Of a stretch of 23,562 bases of DNA, positions 21,560-23,562 are shown in pieces. A model generated the notes under the pieces. The model saw nothing but the letters and a program-made list of their open reading frames with translations, had not been told where the DNA came from and searched no databases. The DNA is taken from contig DBVZ01000101.1 in NCBI GenBank assembly GCA_002308255.1, forward strand, positions 53,513-77,074, written 5' to 3'. Source of the DNA: Lachnospiraceae bacterium UBA1251. Lineage in GTDB: Bacteria; Bacillota; Clostridia; Lachnospirales; Lachnospiraceae. A program made the position numbers and the translations under genes. Numbering within the stretch: position 1 is the stretch's first letter; the number at the start of each line of letters is the position of its first letter.

Positions 21560-22504
21560 ATGCCTTACGTACCGAAGAAACAGGTTTTTAACGCGTCTAT
21601 CAACGCGGTGGAGCTTGGCACAGGCGACAAGGCTGTAACGATCGGCGGAAACAACATTCTCCCGTTCTACAGCTTCGACGCTCCGGCGGCCAACCTCGCC
21701 AAGATCGGTGTCGAGATCACGGACACAGCTCTCGAAGAGTATGTACAGCCGGGTCTTAAGAGCTTCTATGAAGGATGTGCGACCATCGAAGATATGGCTG
21801 CAAAAGCGCAGGAGATCCCCGGCGCGTCCTTTATCGTTCTGCACCTGGAAGGCGCGGATCCGAACGGCCTCAACAAGTCCACCGAGGAGTGCGTGGAACT
21901 TGCAAAGAAGGTCGCTGAAAAGATCGAAATGCCGCTTGTCATCATGGGCTGCAAGAACATTGAAAAAGATGCCGAGCTGTTCACAAAGATCAGCGACGCG
22001 CTCAGCGGCAAAAACATTCTCGTGCTTTCCGCAAGAGAAGAAAACTACAAGACGGTCGGTGCTTCCGCCGTTCTCGCTTACGGTCAGAAAGTCGGCGCCG
22101 AATCCGCGGTCGACATCAACCTTGCGAAACAGCTGAACACGATCATCACCCAGCTCGGTGTTCCGGCGCAGTCGATCGTGATGCAGGCCGGCTCCGCGGC
22201 GGCAGGCTACGGCTATGAATACGTCGCTTCCACGCTGGACCGCATCAAAAACGCGGCTTTCGTAGCCAGCGATAATATGCTTCAGATGCCGATCATGACC
22301 CCGATCTCTTCCGAGACATGGGGTGTCAAGGAATCGATCCTTCCGGAATCTGAACAGCCGGAATGGGGTGATCCGGAAGAACGTGGTATCGAAATGGAAA
22401 TCGCAACAGCAACGGCTTGCCTCGCATGCGGATCGGATGCCGTCATCATGAGACATCCGGCATCGATCAAAGCGGTTTCTGATATGATTGAAGCACTTGC
22501 GTAA
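21560..22504 (+). CDS. acsD: Corrinoid iron-sulfur protein small subunit (ACDS subunit delta)
   Basis: A 314-residue TIM-barrel protein clearly of the AcsD/CdhD family: the start MPYVPKKQVFNASINAVELG and the segment TIGGNNILPFYSFDAP are typical, as is the late GSDAVIMRHPASIK. It pairs with AcsC to form the CFeSP, which accepts a methyl group from methyltetrahydrofolate on its cobamide and passes it to acetyl-CoA synthase in the carbonyl branch of the Wood-Ljungdahl pathway. The start follows AGGAGGG at a good distance. acsC starts 14 bases downstream. Length is normal for the family. Confidence 0.95.
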   Translation: MPYVPKKQVFNASINAVELGTGDKAVTIGGNNILPFYSFDAPAANLAKIGVEITDTALEEYVQPGLKSFYEGCATIEDMAAKAQEIPGASFIVLHLEGADPNGLNKSTEECVELAKKVAEKIEMPLVIMGCKNIEKDAELFTKISDALSGKNILVLSAREENYKTVGASAVLAYGQKVGAESAVDINLAKQLNTIITQLGVPAQSIVMQAGSAAAGYGYEYVASTLDRIKNAAFVASDNMLQMPIMTPISSETWGVKESILPESEQPEWGDPEERGIEMEIATATACLACGSDAVIMRHPASIKAVSDMIEALA

Positions 22505-22518
22505 GGAGGTCGTAGAAA

Positions 22519-23562
22519 ATGGCTGTAAAAGGATTGGATATTTTCAAATTATCCCCGAAGAAAAACTGTAAGGAATGCGGCTCTCCGACCTGTATGGCAT
22601 TCTGCATGAAGGTCGCGCAGGGCGCGGTTCCGATCACCAACTGCCCGTATATGTCCGATCAGGCGATCGCGCTTCTGTCGGAAGCGACGGCTCCGCCCAT
22701 GAAGACGATCGAAGTCGGCGGACACAAGCTCGGCGGCGAAACGGTCATGTACCGTCACGAAAAGACTCTCGTTTCCCCGACCCGTTACGCGGTGGAACTT
22801 GCCACCGATATGGATGACGCGGCTCTTGAAGCTTCCCTGCAGGGAATCAAGGCTGTCGATTACGAGCGTATCGGCGAGCGTGAGTATGTGGAATATGTTT
22901 TCATCGCTGACAAAGGCGCAGGCGCCGACAAGGCGGCTGACCTCGTCAAAAAAGTCCAGGAGAGCGGTCGCGGCGCGATCGTCGAGACGAAAGACGCCGA
23001 TGTCATCAATGCTGTTCTCGCGGTTTCCACCGACGTCATCATCGACGGCGCGGATGCTTCCAACTGGGAAGAGCTCAACGGCCTTGTCAAGGACAAAGCG
23101 ATCCTCGGCGTGAAAGCCGCTACCCCGGAAGAGTTCTATGATATTGCCGAGAAGCTTGAGAAAGCCGGCAACAAGAAGCTCATCTTCGACGTAACCGCCG
23201 ATTCCATCAAGCAGACTTTCGCAAATGCCGTTACGGTCCGCCGTGCAGCGCTTGTCGAAGAAGTCAAAGTCCTCGGCTATCCGTCGATTGTCAACCTGAC
23301 CAGGATCGCCGGCGGCGATATGCACATGCAGACCGCTCTGGCCGCTCTGTTCACAATCAAATACGGCTCCATCGTCGTCATGGACAAGATGACCTACGCC
23401 GAAGCGCTGACTCTGTACGGCCTCCGTCAGAACATCTTCACGGATCCGCAGAAGCCGATGCGCGTGGAAGAGGGAATTTACCCGCTCAACGGCGCCGGCC
23501 CGGACGACCCGTGCATGATGACCGTCGACTTCGCGCTGACCTACTTCCTGGTCTCCGGCGAG
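22519..23562 (+). CDS. acsC: Corrinoid iron-sulfur protein large subunit (ACDS subunit gamma), 3' end missing
   Basis: The first 348 residues of AcsC/CdhE; family members have about 445, so roughly 100 C-terminal residues, including the cobamide-binding domain, lie beyond the window. The N-terminal 4Fe-4S site is complete: C17, C20, C25 and C42 (CX2CX4CX16C); C29 is an additional cysteine. The central part is the TIM-barrel domain. The [4Fe-4S] cluster reactivates the corrinoid cobalt to Co(I). ATG 22519 follows AAGGAGG (22503-22509) and is 14 bases behind acsD, so the subunits are cotranscribed. The frame is intact to the last base of the window. Confidence 0.96.
   Translation, partial: MAVKGLDIFKLSPKKNCKECGSPTCMAFCMKVAQGAVPITNCPYMSDQAIALLSEATAPPMKTIEVGGHKLGGETVMYRHEKTLVSPTRYAVELATDMDDAALEASLQGIKAVDYERIGEREYVEYVFIADKGAGADKAADLVKKVQESGRGAIVETKDADVINAVLAVSTDVIIDGADASNWEELNGLVKDKAILGVKAATPEEFYDIAEKLEKAGNKKLIFDVTADSIKQTFANAVTVRRAALVEEVKVLGYPSIVNLTRIAGGDMHMQTALAALFTIKYGSIVVMDKMTYAEALTLYGLRQNIFTDPQKPMRVEEGIYPLNGAGPDDPCMMTVDFALTYFLVSGE

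Noticed and set aside
1..23562. CRISPR arrays, insertion sequences, tRNA or rRNA genes
   Set aside because: I saw no regularly spaced repeats, transposase-like frame, terminal inverted repeats, or tRNA/rRNA signature in either strand.

Overview
The window looks like a stretch of chromosome from an anaerobic, acetogenic member of the Bacillota (class Clostridia, probably a gut Lachnospiraceae-type relative). The reasons are the Wood-Ljungdahl genes at the right end, strong AGGAGG-type ribosome binding sites, LacI-regulated ABC sugar transport, a YesL-type membrane protein, a secreted SH3b protein, and moderately GC-rich coding DNA. This placement is inferred from gene content. No 16S or other marker gene is present.

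Left part (1-12.7 kb), carbohydrate uptake and use. The window opens inside the ATPase gene of a ribose-type ABC importer, followed by its permease and a TIM-barrel amidohydrolase. Convergent to these is a minus-strand trio: a LacI-family repressor, a YesL/DUF624 membrane protein and a membrane-anchored protein of unknown function. Divergent from the repressor is an LplB/LplC-type ABC importer (two permeases and a lipoprotein binding protein). A cytoplasmic GH32 beta-fructosidase and a second LacI regulator follow, ending in a strong terminator. The shared intergenic region carries good promoters on both strands and three copies of a TGTGCA-N2-TGCA palindrome, the probable operator. Together this reads as a fructoside/sucrose-type utilisation locus. 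A threonine aldolase-family enzyme with its own promoter follows.

Middle part (12.7-19.5 kb), individually transcribed genes. A cation diffusion facilitator lies behind a NiCo (czcD-type) riboswitch whose last helix overlaps an intrinsic terminator. Next come citrate synthase and a divergent FGGY sugar kinase (sedoheptulokinase/xylulokinase-like), then a secreted protein of four SH3b repeats. Two minus-strand genes follow: a NifX/NafY-type protein with a Cys/His-rich tail and a TSUP (TauE/SafE) transporter.

Right part (19.7-23.56 kb), the start of a carbonyl-branch Wood-Ljungdahl operon. A promoter is followed by a well-conserved cobalamin riboswitch, about 200 nt of further structured leader, and an intrinsic terminator just ahead of cooT. 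Then come an unrecognised 75-residue gene, cooC, and the corrinoid iron-sulfur protein subunit genes acsD and acsC, the last running off the window. The most interesting feature is this placement of a cobalamin riboswitch in front of genes that make a corrinoid-dependent protein and mature a nickel enzyme. Together with the nickel/cobalt riboswitch 6 kb away, it suggests that Co/Ni/corrinoid status is read by RNA at two points in the window.
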